A DNA stretch of 64,000 nt, taken from contig NGBS01000900.1 in the NCBI GenBank assembly GCA_002245135.1, positions 1 through 64,000 of the forward strand, written 5' to 3'. Positions within the stretch are counted from its first letter, which is position 1; each line of letters begins with the position of its first letter. The notes under the pieces are model-generated. The model ran no database searches and was not told where the DNA came from. It saw only the letters and a program-made list of their open reading frames with translations. This stretch comes from Proteromonas lacertae (taxonomy: Eukaryota > Sar > Bigyra > Opalinata > Proteromonadidae). This document shows positions 33,363-46,700 of this stretch, piece after piece. The translations under genes and the position numbers were made by a program.

Positions 33363-35998
33363 TTATATCATCTCCAAATCAACAAATATCTCCATTACAA
33401 CAACCATCAATAAATGAAATATCTCATAATCAATCCAATCATAACTCTCCGCTATTAGAATCAATGCAATTTTCATCTCTTAGACAAACATCACCAAATA
33501 GCAACAATAATAATTACACTAATCATAATACTAAATTACAATCACCTTATGTATCTGATATAAACACATCATCAGTTAATAATATAAATGGAAATATATC
33601 ACCATCTTTACAATATAAGTCATTATCACAACAACAACAATCAAATCAATTATCTTCATTACCTTCAATTACCAATATATCAAACAATCAATCACCATTA
33701 CAGCAGCAACAACAAAACAACAGTCAAATTCACCAAATATCTCATCAACATCTCCATTTATACCAACTTCATTATCTAATCCAAATATATCCAATTACAA
33801 TGAAGCAACAACAACAACCATCAGGTTCATTATCAATTCATTCATTACATAGTATTCATGATACTGGATATGATGCTCCAAATATAAATAGTTATAATCA
33901 ACCATCAATACAAGGATATAATAATAACAATAACACCACTACAACAACAACTGATTCATCATTACCATCTCAACCAAAGATTATTCAGAGCAATAGTAAT
34001 TTGAATTATCCAACTATTGAATCATATAACAGTAATAACAGTAGTAATCAACCAAGTAGAGCAGCATCTATCATAAGAACTAATAATAATAACAATAACA
34101 TAGGAGGAATATCACCACCAAGATATCTTAATAATAATAGTCCAATGTATTATGATGGTAATGGTTTAACACAATATAATAATAAAGGTAATAATAATAA
34201 TAATGTAATAGGTAGAATAATTGGTACTTACAATTATCTAGAACCAGAGAGAATAAGATCTGATCAAGATTACAATAACAGTTCATCATTACCTCCACAA
34301 CCATCACAACCATCAATTGATATTATACACAATAATGATAATGATGGTGATGTTAGTATACATTCTAATATAACTAATCCAGATAATAATCGATCACCAT
34401 TATCTAATAACAATAGTCCACTATCTATACCATCTAATAATACATCAACATCCTCGGAAGGTATTAATCCAGTTACATCATCATTGAAGAATACATTACT
34501 ATCTGACTCTGATGTATCAGAATCACCATTAGAATCACACATTGTTCAGCATAGAATACCATTAACTGAACCTCATTATATTAGTGCATCAGAAGCAAAA
34601 AGAATAGGCTAATGGGAGAGGAAATGGATTAACTGAAGGAAATGATGAAATGGGAATAAATGGTATTAATGGTATAGGTGGAAATAATGGAGCAAATGGA
34701 ATGAATAGCGGATATATTAATAATGGTATTAACGGAATGAGTGGTATTAATGGTTCTAATGGAATAAATGAGTAAATGAAATAATGAAATAGGAATGAAT
34801 GGAGTGGATGGTGCAATGGAATAATGGTGTTAATCATTATTATCAAAGTGGTATTTACAGTGGTATAAATAACAATATTCCTCCAGTTACATCAAATCTC
34901 AATAACAATAACAATAGCAATAACAGTGGAATTAATAATAATGGTTATGGATTATTCTCTAATGGTATCGATACTGGAATATTAGCATCCAATGCCAAAG
35001 CATTAGTAATAACAGGTGAATTATTACCAGATGGTACAAGAAATAGAATAACCACATTCCAATTACTCAATAAGACAGATGAACCACAAGAATTCTCAAT
35101 ATTCCATCAAACTGAGTTTTTATCAATATCTCCATCACAAGGTACTATTCCACCTCATAGTGCTCAGACTATATCAGTAGAAGTAATAACATTACCACCA
35201 TCACAGCTAATAAAAGATGTTACATCTCAATTATTACCAACAGTGACAATAAAGGGAGTAAAAGTACCAATAGTTGTAGTTAGTGGAGGTAAAGATATGA
35301 CTTTAGAACTATTAGTGACTGATCCAGCATATAAAGGATTATCTAGAGGTAGTAGTGACAATAATAGAAGGAATGTTGTGGTTAATAAGAGAAATAAATC
35401 AAATACTAAGAAAGGAAAGAAGAATATTACATTTATGAAACAAAAACAACAAAAACAAAATCAATATAATGATGATGAATATGATGACGGAGATGATGAA
35501 AATGAATATTATAATGAAAGAAGAAATAGAAATAAAATCAACAGACCAACAGAATATAACAGTAAAGTAAATACTATTAATAATTATAATAGAATGAGCA
35601 ATAATAATGATTATGATGATGATGATGATGAAGTAGATGATGTGTATGAAAAAGGAGAAGCAATCTCTAAATTAAGTGTAAGAAGAAAAGGTGTTTATTT
35701 CTATGAAAAATCATTAAAGTTCCCAAGATGTACACTTGGTAAATATTGTGTTAAAGAAGTGAGATTATGTAATAATACTCACAGTAAAGTTAAAGTTAAA
35801 GTCATTCAACCTCAATCACCATTTTCAATAAAGAAATCAGTATATTTGGTAAAGCCATTATGTTATACTCATGTTAAAGTATATTTTAGACCAAAAACCA
35901 TTTGTCATTTAGGTAGAAATTTCAAGAATTTGAATGCAAAAATCATAACTGATAAAGGTTATGATCAACTTGATTTACAAGTTGAATCTGATATATAA
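26210..35998 (+). CDS. SPD-2/CEP192-like centrosomal protein with giant Q/N/S-rich insert
   Basis: CEP192/SPD-2 scaffolds pericentriolar material and recruits PLK and Aurora kinases. The N-terminal 400 residues after MDQRTINQLFSP contain the PapD-like/ASH domains: FGGVPIGEPHIETLTLRNN, FSPKRNNQYSGIIFVSV and IPLYGYGGISDL. The C-terminus (34985-35998) has further domains, ending GVYFYEKSLKFPRCTLGKY, VRLCNNTHSKVKVKVIQP and VYFRPKTICHLGR, as in CEP192. Between lie about 7.4 kb of Gln/Asn/Ser/Pro low-complexity sequence with a recurrent SPLP(S/T)PxY motif. Nine frame breaks occur (27886, 28525-28544, 28714, about 30000-30046, 31469, about 32720-32754, 34612, about 34775, about 34832), all +1. I treat it as one gene because motif and composition run through all breaks. 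A split into two genes is possible. Confidence 0.65.
27690..33365 (+). repeat. CAA, AAT and GAA trinucleotide tracts
   Basis: Long in-frame microsatellites encode homopolymers: CAA (Gln) at about 27690-27736, 29577-29607 and 31703-31740; GAA (Glu) at about 30826-30868; AAT (Asn) at about 33329-33360. They lie inside the CEP192-like insert. Such tracts are hypervariable and are also likely places for assembly error. Confidence 0.9.
27905..32420 (+). repeat. Eleven degenerate SPLP(S/T)PxYxxxTGxVxF motifs
   Basis: Copies in order include ISPLPTPHYVNGKVKFYD (about 27926), TPLPTPHYVK (about 28028), SPLATPYYDRISGKVIYL (about 28240), SSLPSPHYN.TTGTVELRL (about 28500), SALPSPHFNRETNRVEYL (about 28895), SLLSPYYNRSTGKVEFR (about 29763), SPLPSPYYNRETNQVEYR (about 30230), PIYNSETGEVQF (about 30960), YSPYFDKETGEVKFIE (about 31485), TPIPTPIYDRVTNEIS (about 32197) and SPIPTPYIDKSSGYLKF (about 32360). 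Spacing is irregular (80-800 bp). Each motif offers one or two Ser/Thr-Pro sites. Confidence 0.8.
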
Positions 35999-35999
35999 T

Positions 36000-36390
36000 C
36001 TGTTATTTTAATTAATTATTGTTTGAATTTATGTTTTGATATGTTGAATTGGGAGTATTAAATATTAATTGTGTTTTACATCAACAAAATAACTATATAA
36101 TCACTTCAACCCTCACAAAATTGATAAATTAGATTAATCATAAATAAAAATCTATTTCCTTAAACTATTGTAAAATAGTGTATATTTTCAGGAATATTCT
36201 TCACAATACATGAAAACCTTCATCACAAAAAACATTCTAAAACTTGGAAGGGGGTAAAAAAATAAAAAGAATGGCACGATCTGATACAAGTATGAGTTTA
36301 CTATTTGCAAAATAGATTTGAGTATAAAAACCTCACTTGTCAAGCCAAACAATTCAATTAAAGATCTTTAGATTTTGATCCAATATCTCG
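36000..36390. other. Intergenic region, AT-rich
   Basis: About 390 bp between the CEP192-like stop and the MRH gene. I see no ORF or RNA gene. It holds a TATAAAA-like run at about 36322 and a TCAAGCC element at 36340-36346. Confidence 0.5.
36340..36346 (+). promoter_or_regulatory. TCAAGCC promoter-type element
   Basis: Exact TCAAGCC lies 45 nt before the ATG at 36391, and 12 nt after a TATAAAA-like run. Confidence 0.45.
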
Positions 36391-37296
36391 ATGAAAACAT
36401 CAAATCTATTGGTGGTGCTAGTACTTGCAGTATGCTTGTATGAAGTGACACCTTTAACATGTACACATGCCTTCCCTGATGGTATTACCTTTGATCTTTC
36501 AAATCTACAAAAACTTGGTAAAATTACAGTGCAGAGATATTCGTCATCTTAATAGTGAAGAGGTTAATAGAACGTATTCTTATTTAAATATAGATATTTT
36601 AGATATATCTTCTCTTTCTGCAATTCACTTGAACCACCATTGGAAGCATGTAAAACAACTGAAGGAGATGACGGTGAAAAAAAGACTGGCCCTGCTTTTG
36701 CCTTTGTTTATGATGAAGTTACAAAAAAATGTCATCGTTTATCAGGTTCTTCTAATAGCACTGATGCTATAAAAAACACTGACTGGTATTATATAGATGC
36801 ACAAAACCCATCAACTGGTGTTATGTTATCCTATTTAAATGGTGATAAATTCACCAAATACAGTAGACTTGACTTGAATATGTATTGTTCGGCAATTAAA
36901 AGAACATTCCCAAAGGAAGCAACTGTTGAAATAACTGATAATTATAAATACACCCTTGGTATAAGATCAGAATATGCTTGTCCAATTGATTGTCCATTAC
37001 ACAACGATATAGTATGTAGTGGCAATGGTGCTTGTGGATATAACCCAGAAAAGCAATCAACATATTGTTTCTGTAGTGAAGGTTATTTAGGAACAGCTTG
37101 TAATAAGAAAGATAGTATGAGTTGGTTCTCAGTTAACATCATTTTATATATATTAGTATCCATTATTGCTTTGATGATTATTGGATTTGGCGTGTTTGTG
37201 ATGTGGAATAAATTGAGAAAGATTGATAGTATTATGAATAAAGAAGCTTATCAAAGTCTTGATGCACAATTCAATCAATTAGGCCAATTGGCATAA
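36391..37296 (+). CDS. Type I membrane protein with MRH-like lectin domain and EGF
   Basis: A signal peptide (MKTSNLLVVLVLAVCLYEV) leads into a luminal domain with the Cys pattern of mannose-6-phosphate-receptor homology proteins: YIFSFCNSLEPPLEACKT, AFAFVYDEVTKKCHRLSG, LSYLNGDKFTKYSR and LDLNMYCS. An EGF-like module follows (CPIDCPLHNDIVCSGNGACG then CFCSEGYLGTAC), then one TM helix (about 37130-37200) and a short cytosolic tail with YQSL, a possible sorting signal. A 29-nt intron at about 36573-36601 joins NRT to YIFSFC. The first junction near 36515-36552 is not resolved in frame. Likely a Golgi-endosome sorting or ER quality-control lectin. Confidence 0.6.
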
Positions 37297-37357
37297 ACTA
37301 ATTCTATTATTAATGTTATTTTCATTATAATTTCTATTCTTTTTTTGAGGTATAGAA

Positions 37358-37379
37358 TCAAGCCATAATTTCGGCTTGA
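37358..37379 (+). promoter_or_regulatory. Inverted pair TCAAGCC...GGCTTGA
   Basis: TCAAGCC (37358-37364) and GGCTTGA (37373-37379) form an inverted pair 29-50 nt before the ATG at 37408. It is the clearest instance of the promoter motif in this window. Confidence 0.5.
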
Positions 37380-37407
37380 ATTTTATTTTCTTTTTCAAAT
37401 TATCTAA

Positions 37408-38768
37408 ATGAAGTCTATATTTATTTTTTTGTGTTGTGTAATGCTAGTATTTGCAGATACATTGACTTTATCACCAAAAGGTAAAAATAAAGTATGTTTT
37501 TCAATTCGTTTTACTTTTCATAGTCTAAAAAAGTATATTCCAAAACAAAATGGTATGGAAACGATACTACTGGTGTTATGTATGCAGAACACAGTAATGT
37601 ATGCTTGAGAAAAACTCAATCTTCTTGGCAAATAGTATTCTTTAAGAAAAATAAAAAACCATTAATTAACAATGTAACTAAAGAATTTGATTATCCAATT
37701 GGATATGAAAAATCAATCGAAATTGTCATTGAAGAAAAACCTTTCCCAGATTCAAATATTGTAGAAGATAAAGATATATGGCTAGCTCATCCAAATCGTT
37801 TAGTACCAGAAGATGGATGGTTTGATCATCATTCTCTTTTTTGGCATATATCTCTAAATCAGAAAGAATTCCCTAAAGTTTCGAAGATAATTCTTCCAGT
37901 ATATGATGCTGATACTCAATATGAATGGAAAACATCATTATGGAATATAATGATGTCAAATTATGAAAATATACCATTCATCATAGACTCAAAGGAATTA
38001 ACCCATTATTATAAATCTGATAAAGATTTATTATGTTTTGAAAAATTATATCAAGCAGGAAGAATGATGGTTCAAGCAGAAGGAGGATATATATACAACT
38101 TCGAAGAAGGAGCAAAGTTAAGAGAATTAGCAATGAGTTTCTATAATATTGAATATAACACAACAGCTCCAGAAAAACTAAACACAATAATTGTACAAGA
38201 AGAAGTTACATCCAAATTCATTAATTATGACGCACTTATTAGAATTACCAATACTTTATTAGTGTTTGAAATATATCCAATCCATTCATTCAATAATGAT
38301 TCACTTGAAACAATGATTAGAGCTTTTGTTAATGCTGATATTGTGTATATACCACATAATTTACCATATCCCGCTTTATTATTTATGACAAATAATTCAT
38401 TTGTGATTGAAGCTTTGCCTTATCTATTTCATGGAGGTAAAACAACAATTCCTACAATATTATTGAATTTAGGATATGCTGTTAATTTCAGTACTAAAAA
38501 ACCAAATGCAACTTATGTTCCACCTGCTTGTCCATTTGAGTTTGATCAGAATCCTGTTTGTGAATATGAAAGATATAACATGGATTTGTGGATTAATATG
38601 GATTATGCTGATTTTAGTTATAGACAAGCATTAGCTTATTTAGAGTTTAATAAATATCAGAAATTTGATTGGCCTATTTGTGGAGATTATCAGATTGATT
38701 GTAAATGGAATGCTACTGATTTTAGAGAGAGTGGCATTATATTTGGAGAACCATTGACTGATGACTAA
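37408..38768 (+). CDS. Secretory-pathway glycosyltransferase, GT61/DUF563-like
   Basis: A signal peptide (MKSIFIFLCCVMLVFA) is followed by a short exon; a GT-AG intron of about 31 nt at about 37492-37522 joins KGKNK to SKKVYSKTKWYGND. The body (about 430 residues) has HPNRLVPEDGWFDHHSLFWH, a central LRELAMSFYNIEY, then a region resembling the GT61 tail: TMIRAFVNADIVYIPHNLPY and FMTNNSFVIEALPYL (in the family, hGaGltN..F...viEi). Two Cys pairs lie near the end. N-glycosylation sequons support a lumenal location. The family call is from motif layout only and is tentative. Confidence 0.45.
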
Positions 38769-38938
38769 GTTTGATAATTAATTAAATAAATCTTATTAAA
38801 TTTTGATGTTTATTAAAATAAAAAACATAATAATATTAATATAATCTATATTATTAAGTGATTTTTTAACCAAAATTAAATAAATATTATTTCGTTTCAT
38901 ATTGAACGAATAGTTTTTTAGCCGTTTTGGGATTTAGA

Positions 38939-40594
38939 ATGGATCAAATAGGCGATGAAATAAATGAAGCATTGGTTTTAAATGAAGATCTACTTGTAGA
39001 AAAAGAAGATCATCTTGAAAATTTCTTAACTTCATACATATTTTGTAACCATCCTATCGAAACGGCTGGTGGATCATGGAGAACAAATTTAAATAGTGTA
39101 ACTCAATCAATTCTTCAATTTAGTCATTGTAGCATTAAAACAAGTCCTAATATGAAGGGATATTATTGTAAACAGTGTTGTGTATAACATTAGTAGTTAT
39201 TGTAATTGCTATAGAAAGCTCCAGATACCGTTATATGTCATGAATGTTTCAGGGAAGATGATCATAAAAACCATTCTTTTGTTCTAGTTCCTTTTACAAA
39301 TCCAGTTCAATGTAGTTGCGGTACTAGTGATAAATATGTGCCACCCATGTGGTGTGGTCGTCATAGATTGTATAATTGGTTAATTATCTCATTTATAGGG
39401 ATAAATGTACAGTGTTCGCAAAGACAGAGCAAAGATATGGTAATTTGATCAGATTAATAATGCAAATGTTTAAAGACTATATAGCTGAAATAAAAGATAC
39501 ATATACAATTGAACCACCTCCACCACCTGAAGAAGAAGATGATGATGATGATAATGATGAAGAAAATAATGAAGAAAATGATGATGATGATAACAATGAA
39601 GAAAAAGAAGAAAAGAAAAAGAAAAAAGAAAAAGAACCAAAAATAATAAGAATAGGTGAAAGTGTAGATGAATCACAATTAGTAAAACCAAGTTACTTTG
39701 ATGAGAATAACAGTATTTTTATCTTTTTTTTATGTATAGAGTATTATATATATTTTCAATGCTCAGAATTATATGAATTTGATGTATATTATGATATATG
39801 TAACAAATGGAAATGTGTCGATTATAAACAAACTACTTCAATATTGCAAGGGTTGTATAACAATAAATGGAATTGTCTAGGAGTATATATATAAGCTATA
39901 TAAATTATTTATATAATTATGAATAGTGTTTTAGCTGTAATGATGCTATGAAATTATATGAAATAAACAAAGAATATAAACTGCAAATATCATATTTCAC
40001 AGAGAAACAAAATACAACATTAAAGGTATTATTAAAGACATTTGATTGGTTAACTGGAATGATGAATATTGGTTATAAATTTTGTGATCAAATTATTAAT
40101 GAAGTATATATATATATATGTTGATATTATTTATTTTATAAGTTGATTAAAGTTGATGTAGCTATAAATCCAAATGATATAAGTATAATAGATTTATATG
40201 TTGATAATTATTACTACTTTCCACCTCAATTTACAGTATCGATGAGATATATATTAACTCAATCTTTAAGAGATGATATATTTCTTGAGAAAATAATTAC
40301 ACTTTTAAATTCAAATTATACCAAAATGTATAGTGAAGTGTTGGATAGGTTAGTTCCAGTTGATTATACACTATTACCTGTTCTTGATAATGTATTGTTT
40401 TTATTATTATTTAATTCTATAGTGTTATCCTATATCAAGAATTGTTAGAAATATATTTAAAGACAGTAACATTCTCTTCACATTAATATCATCAATTCCA
40501 TTACTAGTAAAGATTCAAGAATATCCAAATCAATCATTAAGATTTATAAGTATTGCCAGGAACAAATTGTTGAAACAAATTATCAAGTATTACC

Positions 40595-40625
<31 letters not shown>

Positions 40626-43597
40626 TCATAGTCATATTTTGTTATTTTTGAACCCAATTTATTCTACTGTTTTATTGAACAAAGTTGGATTTATGGATAA
40701 TATCTTGAATGTGTTAGAAACATTTACAAATATGGAGAAATTACAGTTTGGTGTTGATTATTGTAAGTTTTCTCCAATTTATAATATCTCTCAAGTTCCA
40801 TTTAATATAATCCTACAGTCGCAATTATCAAGAATAATTAAACCATTAGCATTATTACTATATGATCCTGATTCTCCATCAATTTCAATCAAAATGCTTT
40901 CACAAATAAAAAATAGATATTTAGATTCATGTGCTGATATAAAATCTGATGTATAACTATAAATATATTATCATATAACTTGCATAGTCATTTGAGGATT
41001 ATCTATTGACAACTCCATCAAATGCTGGTAGTTCTCCTGTTTTTAACATTCTCTGTTCATTATACTCAGCTATATTCTATCTAAATATTAATCAAAACAA
41101 CGATATTGAAGATTTATTCTCAACTTACACAAATGTTCAATTATTCAAGTTATTAGATTATCCAATAAGAAGTCTGATTATATTTAGTTATTTAGTTTCT
41201 ATATCACAATACAATACTAAAACTTATTTTGGGTATTTAGCTAAAGAATATAGTGAATCAGGTCAATACTATTTCAATGTGTTATTATGTCAAATTATCT
41301 TAGCAAGATTTGATTCAATTCAAAGTTCTGATTTCTTATTAGATCTATTTAATATCAATCAAAAAGTGGATGATAAGTTCGTATTCAATACTGAAGCAAT
41401 AAAACAGTCATTTCCACAAGAAGATAAAAAGCCAAAAGAAGCATTGGCATTAATCAATTGGACTCAGTTCATTAATTATGTGACATCTATTATATTCACT
41501 TATTTGAGAATGTCTTATTCTACTCCATTACCTTTTACATTACATGACTCCGTTATTAACATGATTATTTCATATTCAAATATATTAAATAATGATGAAA
41601 AATCTACAGAAGGAGAATCTAGAATCATTGAGAGATGTATATATTTTTATTTATAATTTTGTTTTATATCATTTTTTTAGTAATTAATTCACTTGATTTA
41701 CAGGCGGCTAGTAATAGAGACTTAACAAGATCAGTAGTTGAAATATAACTCAGTTTCTGCAGGTAGTAGTGAATCAATATCTTCAATTCCATATAATCTT
41801 TTATCATTAGAAATAACACCATATCAGCATTTCGTTATACAAAGCAAAATAAAGAGTAAATCTGTTCCAATTCCAATAATGCCAACTTTACCATTTTATT
41901 TCCCAATTCAAGAATTATTAGCCAGTGTTCCATTTTTAACAACAATATATTCGTTATTCAATAACTTTGTTGAAACAGCTTATGCATTTAATAATTTCAA
42001 GACTGTGTTATGCTATTTCATATATTATTCCTCAATGAATAATTCAAAATTGGATGTATTTATTGATGGATTGACAAAACCGTATAAACCTGATACAATT
42101 CCAATGATATGCAAAATTAATGATGATAAATCTATTGAATTGAAAAATGTTATTAATACAACAATGGCTGAATTATTCAACTCGAATCCTGAGTTTAGAA
42201 AAATCATAAATCAATACTTGAAAGATAAGAAAGAAGTAGCAGCATATAAAAAGATGAAAGCTAATAATTTTGTTCCTGATAAATCTAAGATTTGTGCTTA
42301 TTGTAATTACTCGTTAGTCGAATTATACTGTATTAACTGTGAAGCTCAATTCTGTTCAGATTGTGCTGATACATTACACAATAAACCAAGATTTATGTCT
42401 CATTTTCTAAGTCCATTAGTAATATGTTGTTCTTGTTTTAAAAGAAAAGAAAGTGTATTTGCTGTATATCACTGTGAGAATTGTAATTTGGACTATTGTT
42501 CTGAATGTTGTACTAGTTTTCATAGTGATCCTGTCAATCAAAGTCATGTGATTTTACCTGTATTTACTCCAAAGAAACAAGTCGTATATATATATAATAA
42601 TAATTTAATCACATTTATTATAGAATACAGCTGAAGAAGAAAAACGAATGGAGTCTTTATCTTTGGGTTTATTGAATTCAAGAACATTCAGAATTATTCA
42701 ATATTTAGGTGAAGGTATATTTGGTAAGACATTCTTGGTGTATTGTACTTTAAAGCAATTAAAATCTTTTAGCAAAAAGTATGTGTTGAAGATTGTAGAT
42801 AGTTCAGACACATCAAATTATGTAGATCAAATGAATGAGTTAGATATTTATAGTATCTTACCTCAATCTCCTTATTTTGCCAATTTGATAGTAAAGTTTA
42901 GAGATAGTGTTGGTGGATCTGAATTTCAATCATATTTTCCAGAAAATGCTTGGAATTTATCAACAGTATTTGCATTATATAACTATTATCCACATGTATA
43001 ATACTAATTCTTTTTTCTTTTTATTTTATATAATAGACATTAAGTACATATTTATCTGGTTATACATTCCCATTAAGTTTAAAACTATCAATCGATATAC
43101 TATGCCAAATTGCTGATGGATTATTAACATTTTATTATAACCAAATAGTTCATCGAGATTTGAGATTAGAAAATATAATGGTAACTGAAGAGAATAATAT
43201 GGTTTTAAGTCATTTTGTATATTCTGCAAGATTAAATGATAATCACTTATATCGAGAAAAAATATGTAAAGGTGATGTATTATTCCGAGCTCCTGAGATA
43301 ATAGAAGCAATTCCAATAGGTCAACCATCTGAATATAAAACTGTAAATTATGAAAAACAACCAAGTTGGGAATTAGGAATAGTTGCTCATTATTTGTGTT
43401 TTAAGAAACATCCATATATGAATTATCCAGTAGGTTCAATGGAATATAAGAAAGAATCGTTTGATAGTTCTAATTATCCTGAAGAATTTGTAAATTTGAT
43501 AGAACAGTTGGTGTTAATTGATCCTTCAAAAAGACTTAGTCTAGAAAAAGCTGTAGAAAAGTTGCAAGATTTGAAAAGAAATAAAGATTATCATTAA
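38939..43597 (+). CDS. UBR-box / B-box zinc finger / pseudokinase fusion protein
   Basis: Exons joined by 29-45-nt introns give an N-terminal UBR box (GYYCKQCCKAPDTVICHECF, DHKNH, VQCSCGTSDKY, MWCGRH), which in other proteins reads N-degrons. An acidic stretch and UBR1-like helical sequence follow. Near 42285-42570 come B-box-type zinc clusters (CAYCNYSLVELYCINC, CSDCADTLH, CCSCFKRK, CENCNLDYCSECCTSFH). A 43-nt intron at about 42582-42624 joins these directly to a kinase fold: GEGIFGKTFLV, KYVLKIV, IVHRDLRLENIM and FRAPEI. The DFG motif is replaced by SHF, so catalysis is doubtful. There are +1 breaks at about 40446 and 41746. No RING was found. Confidence 0.65.
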
Positions 43598-43708
43598 TAT
43601 AGATATATATTGATTTAATATATTGATTCTGTTTGTATTGATGAAAATGAAAAATTTATTCGTTTTATTATACAAATAAAGCTTGTATCTTTTCAAGAAC
43701 ATTCCATA

Positions 43709-46700
43709 ATGTCAACTACAACTGATGCTCAAAGACTAGAAGAAAATGCTGAATTGATGAATAAATACTCTAGACAGATAGGAACTTATGGAGTTGAGAC
43801 AATGGCCAAAGTATGGTTTTTACATCAACTCTGTTTATTTGAATAGTTACAAAAAATGAATGTGTTAGTAATTGGAATGAAAGGTTTGGGAGTTGAAATA
43901 GCCAAGAATGTGATTTTAGCAGGTCCAGGAAGTGTAACTCTTTATGACAGTATATTTCTAATGATTTATTGACATTAAAATAGATGAAAAAGCAACAGCT
44001 AGAGATATGGGTTCAAATTTCTTCATATCTGAAAAAGACATAGGAAAGCCAAGAGCGGCAATATGTCAACCAAAAGTATGAATATAAATAATAATAAAAT
44101 ATTAAAATATTAAAATATAGTTACAAGAGTTGAATTCTGGTGTTTCAGTCTCAGTTATTACAGAATTGAATGAAACAATCGTAGGTAAACAAACTGTAGT
44201 TGTGTTTACTGAAGGTAAACAATCAGAATTATTAAAATGGAACAAATTTTGTCGAAATCACAAACCTACAATTGGATTTATCAGTGGTGAGATATATGGT
44301 CCAAGTGGAAATGTATTCGTTGATTTTGGAGATAACTTTACCATTAGTGATAAAACAGGAGAAACCCCGATAGTAAAGGTAATTACCAACATCCACACTA
44401 ACAAAGATGGTTATATTTCATTATTAGCTCCACCAGATGGTACACCTCATGGTATTCCTGATGATGATCACAACGGATGGGTTGAAATTAGTGGTGTTGA
44501 AGGATGTTTAAGTAAAACTGAAGAAATGAAGAAACTTCATGGTGATAGTATTAATAGACTGTGGAGAGTTCATCATGCATCTAAGAGAGTATTTAGAAAT
44601 GAGAAAGTAGTAGAAGTATTTGATGCCTTTACTTTAAAAGCTGGAGATCTTACTGGTTTTACTGAGTATATTTTAAAAATATTTATATGTTTGTATAGTT
44701 ATCAAAGTGGAGGTATTATTACTCAAAAGGTGCAACCAATCACTGAACATTTCAAATCATTAGAAGAGATGTTATACAAACCAGGTGAAATTCCATTTAC
44801 TGATGGTTTAAAATGGGATAGAAATCCATTATTACATTTAACCTATTTAGCAATTGATAAATTCTATGATGAAAAGAACAAATTACCTACTGAAGCTGAT
44901 GTTAAAGCTGTAATTGAATTTGCAAAAGCTATCTTGAAGAAATTACCAGCAGATTTCTGTGAAGTAAAAGAAGATATTATCACACAATTAGTTAAATATT
45001 GTTCATTCACAATTCAGCCAGTCGCAGCTGCATTTGGAGGTATTATTGCACAAGAAATTGTCAAATTTACTGGTAAATATACACCAATTAATCAGTGGTT
45101 ATATATAGATTGGTTAGAAATATTACCAGATAAAGTGCCAACAGATACAAAGTTATTAAATTCAAGATATGATGATATGATAGGAATATATGGTAAAGAA
45201 TTCCATCAGAAATTAGAGAATGTAAAAACATTTATGATTGGTTGTGGAGCTTTAGGTTGCGAATTATTAAAGAATTTCGCATTAATGGGAGTAGGTTGTG
45301 GGGATCAAGGAAGAATTACTGTTACTGATAATGATACAATAGCTGTATCTAATCTAAATAGACAGTTCTTATTTAGAGAAGACAATGTTGGTCAAAAGAA
45401 ATCAGAAGCTGCAGGAAATAGAGTAAAAACAATGAATAAAGATATTAAAGTTGAAGCATTACAAGAATTTGTAGGTGAAAGTAGTGAACATATATTCAAC
45501 GAGAAGTTTTGGAGTGATTTATCGTTTGTTATTCCTGCAGTAGATAATGTAAAAGCTAGAGCTTATATTGATAAACAATGCGTATTTTATGAAAAACCTT
45601 TAATTGATTCAGGTACATTAGGAACAAAATGTAACGTAGTGACAGTTGTACCACATTTAACTCAAAGTTATGATGATGGATCTAAAGAATCCAATGATGA
45701 AACAAACATACCAATGTGTACACTTCGTAATTTCCCAAGTTTAATTGATCATTGTATAGAATGGAGTAGATCTTTGTTTAATGATTGGTTTGTTGAACCA
45801 TGTAAAGCTGTTAATGCATTCTCTGATTCTAAGGATAGTTATTTGAAAGATGTTGAGAATATGTGTATTAATGAGACTAATGCTGCTAATAAAGCTAATA
45901 ATATTCAGAAATATTTGGATTTATTGAAAGATGTTAAACAAAATATTGAATTCTATCAAGAAAGAACGTATAATTATCATTTTGTTTCATAATAATTGAA
46001 TAGATTTGAAAATTGTGTGAAATTAGCTTATAATCGTTTTCATTTATTATACCGTGATAGAATTGAAAGTTTAATTCACCAATTCCCAAAGGATTACACA
46101 ACAGAAACAGGTGAAAAGTTCTGGAGTGGTAGTAAAAGATTCCCTCAAGTTGCTAAGTTTGATATGAATAATTCAGATCATATGGGATTTGTTATATCAG
46201 TTGCTAATTTATACGCTGTATCATTTGGATTAGTAGAACCACCACCACATTTTGTAGCTCCTGATGATAAATGGAGAGATGTGAATTATATTAAATCAAT
46301 ATTATCAAAATTAACTCCACCACCAATTCAAGAAGTTCAAAATACTAATATTAATAGTAATAACAATGAAGAAGATGAAACAATAGATACATCTAAAGAA
46401 GAGAAAGAGTTAACTGAATTAATTGAATATTTAAAGAAAATAGATTCTTCTAAATTACATATGGAACCTGCTGATTTTGAAAAAGATGAAGATTTGAATT
46501 TCCATATTGATTTTATTACTTTTGCTAGTAATTTAAGAGCATGGAATTACCATATTGCAGCAGCTCCAAGACATAAGTGTAAAATGATTGCTGGAAAGAT
46601 TATACCTGCAATTGCTACAGCAACTGCTACAATTACTGGATTTGTATGTTTAGAATTGTTGAAAGTTTTACAGAATAAACCATTATCATCTTATCGTAGT

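Noticed and set aside
32657-34316. Opposite-strand and alternative-frame ORFs across the Q/N-rich region
   Set aside because: They arise from CAA/AAT/TCA repeats read in other frames and encode only Leu/Tyr/His/Cys-rich low-complexity sequence.
19636-34832. Strict Euplotes-like +1 frameshift located exactly at every internal stop
   Set aside because: In the RS/TPR gene and at about 28525 the conserved composition or motif (TTGTVELRL) is already in the new frame upstream of the stop. At least some events are therefore real inserted bases. A tolerant or systematic-error explanation is kept open in the findings.
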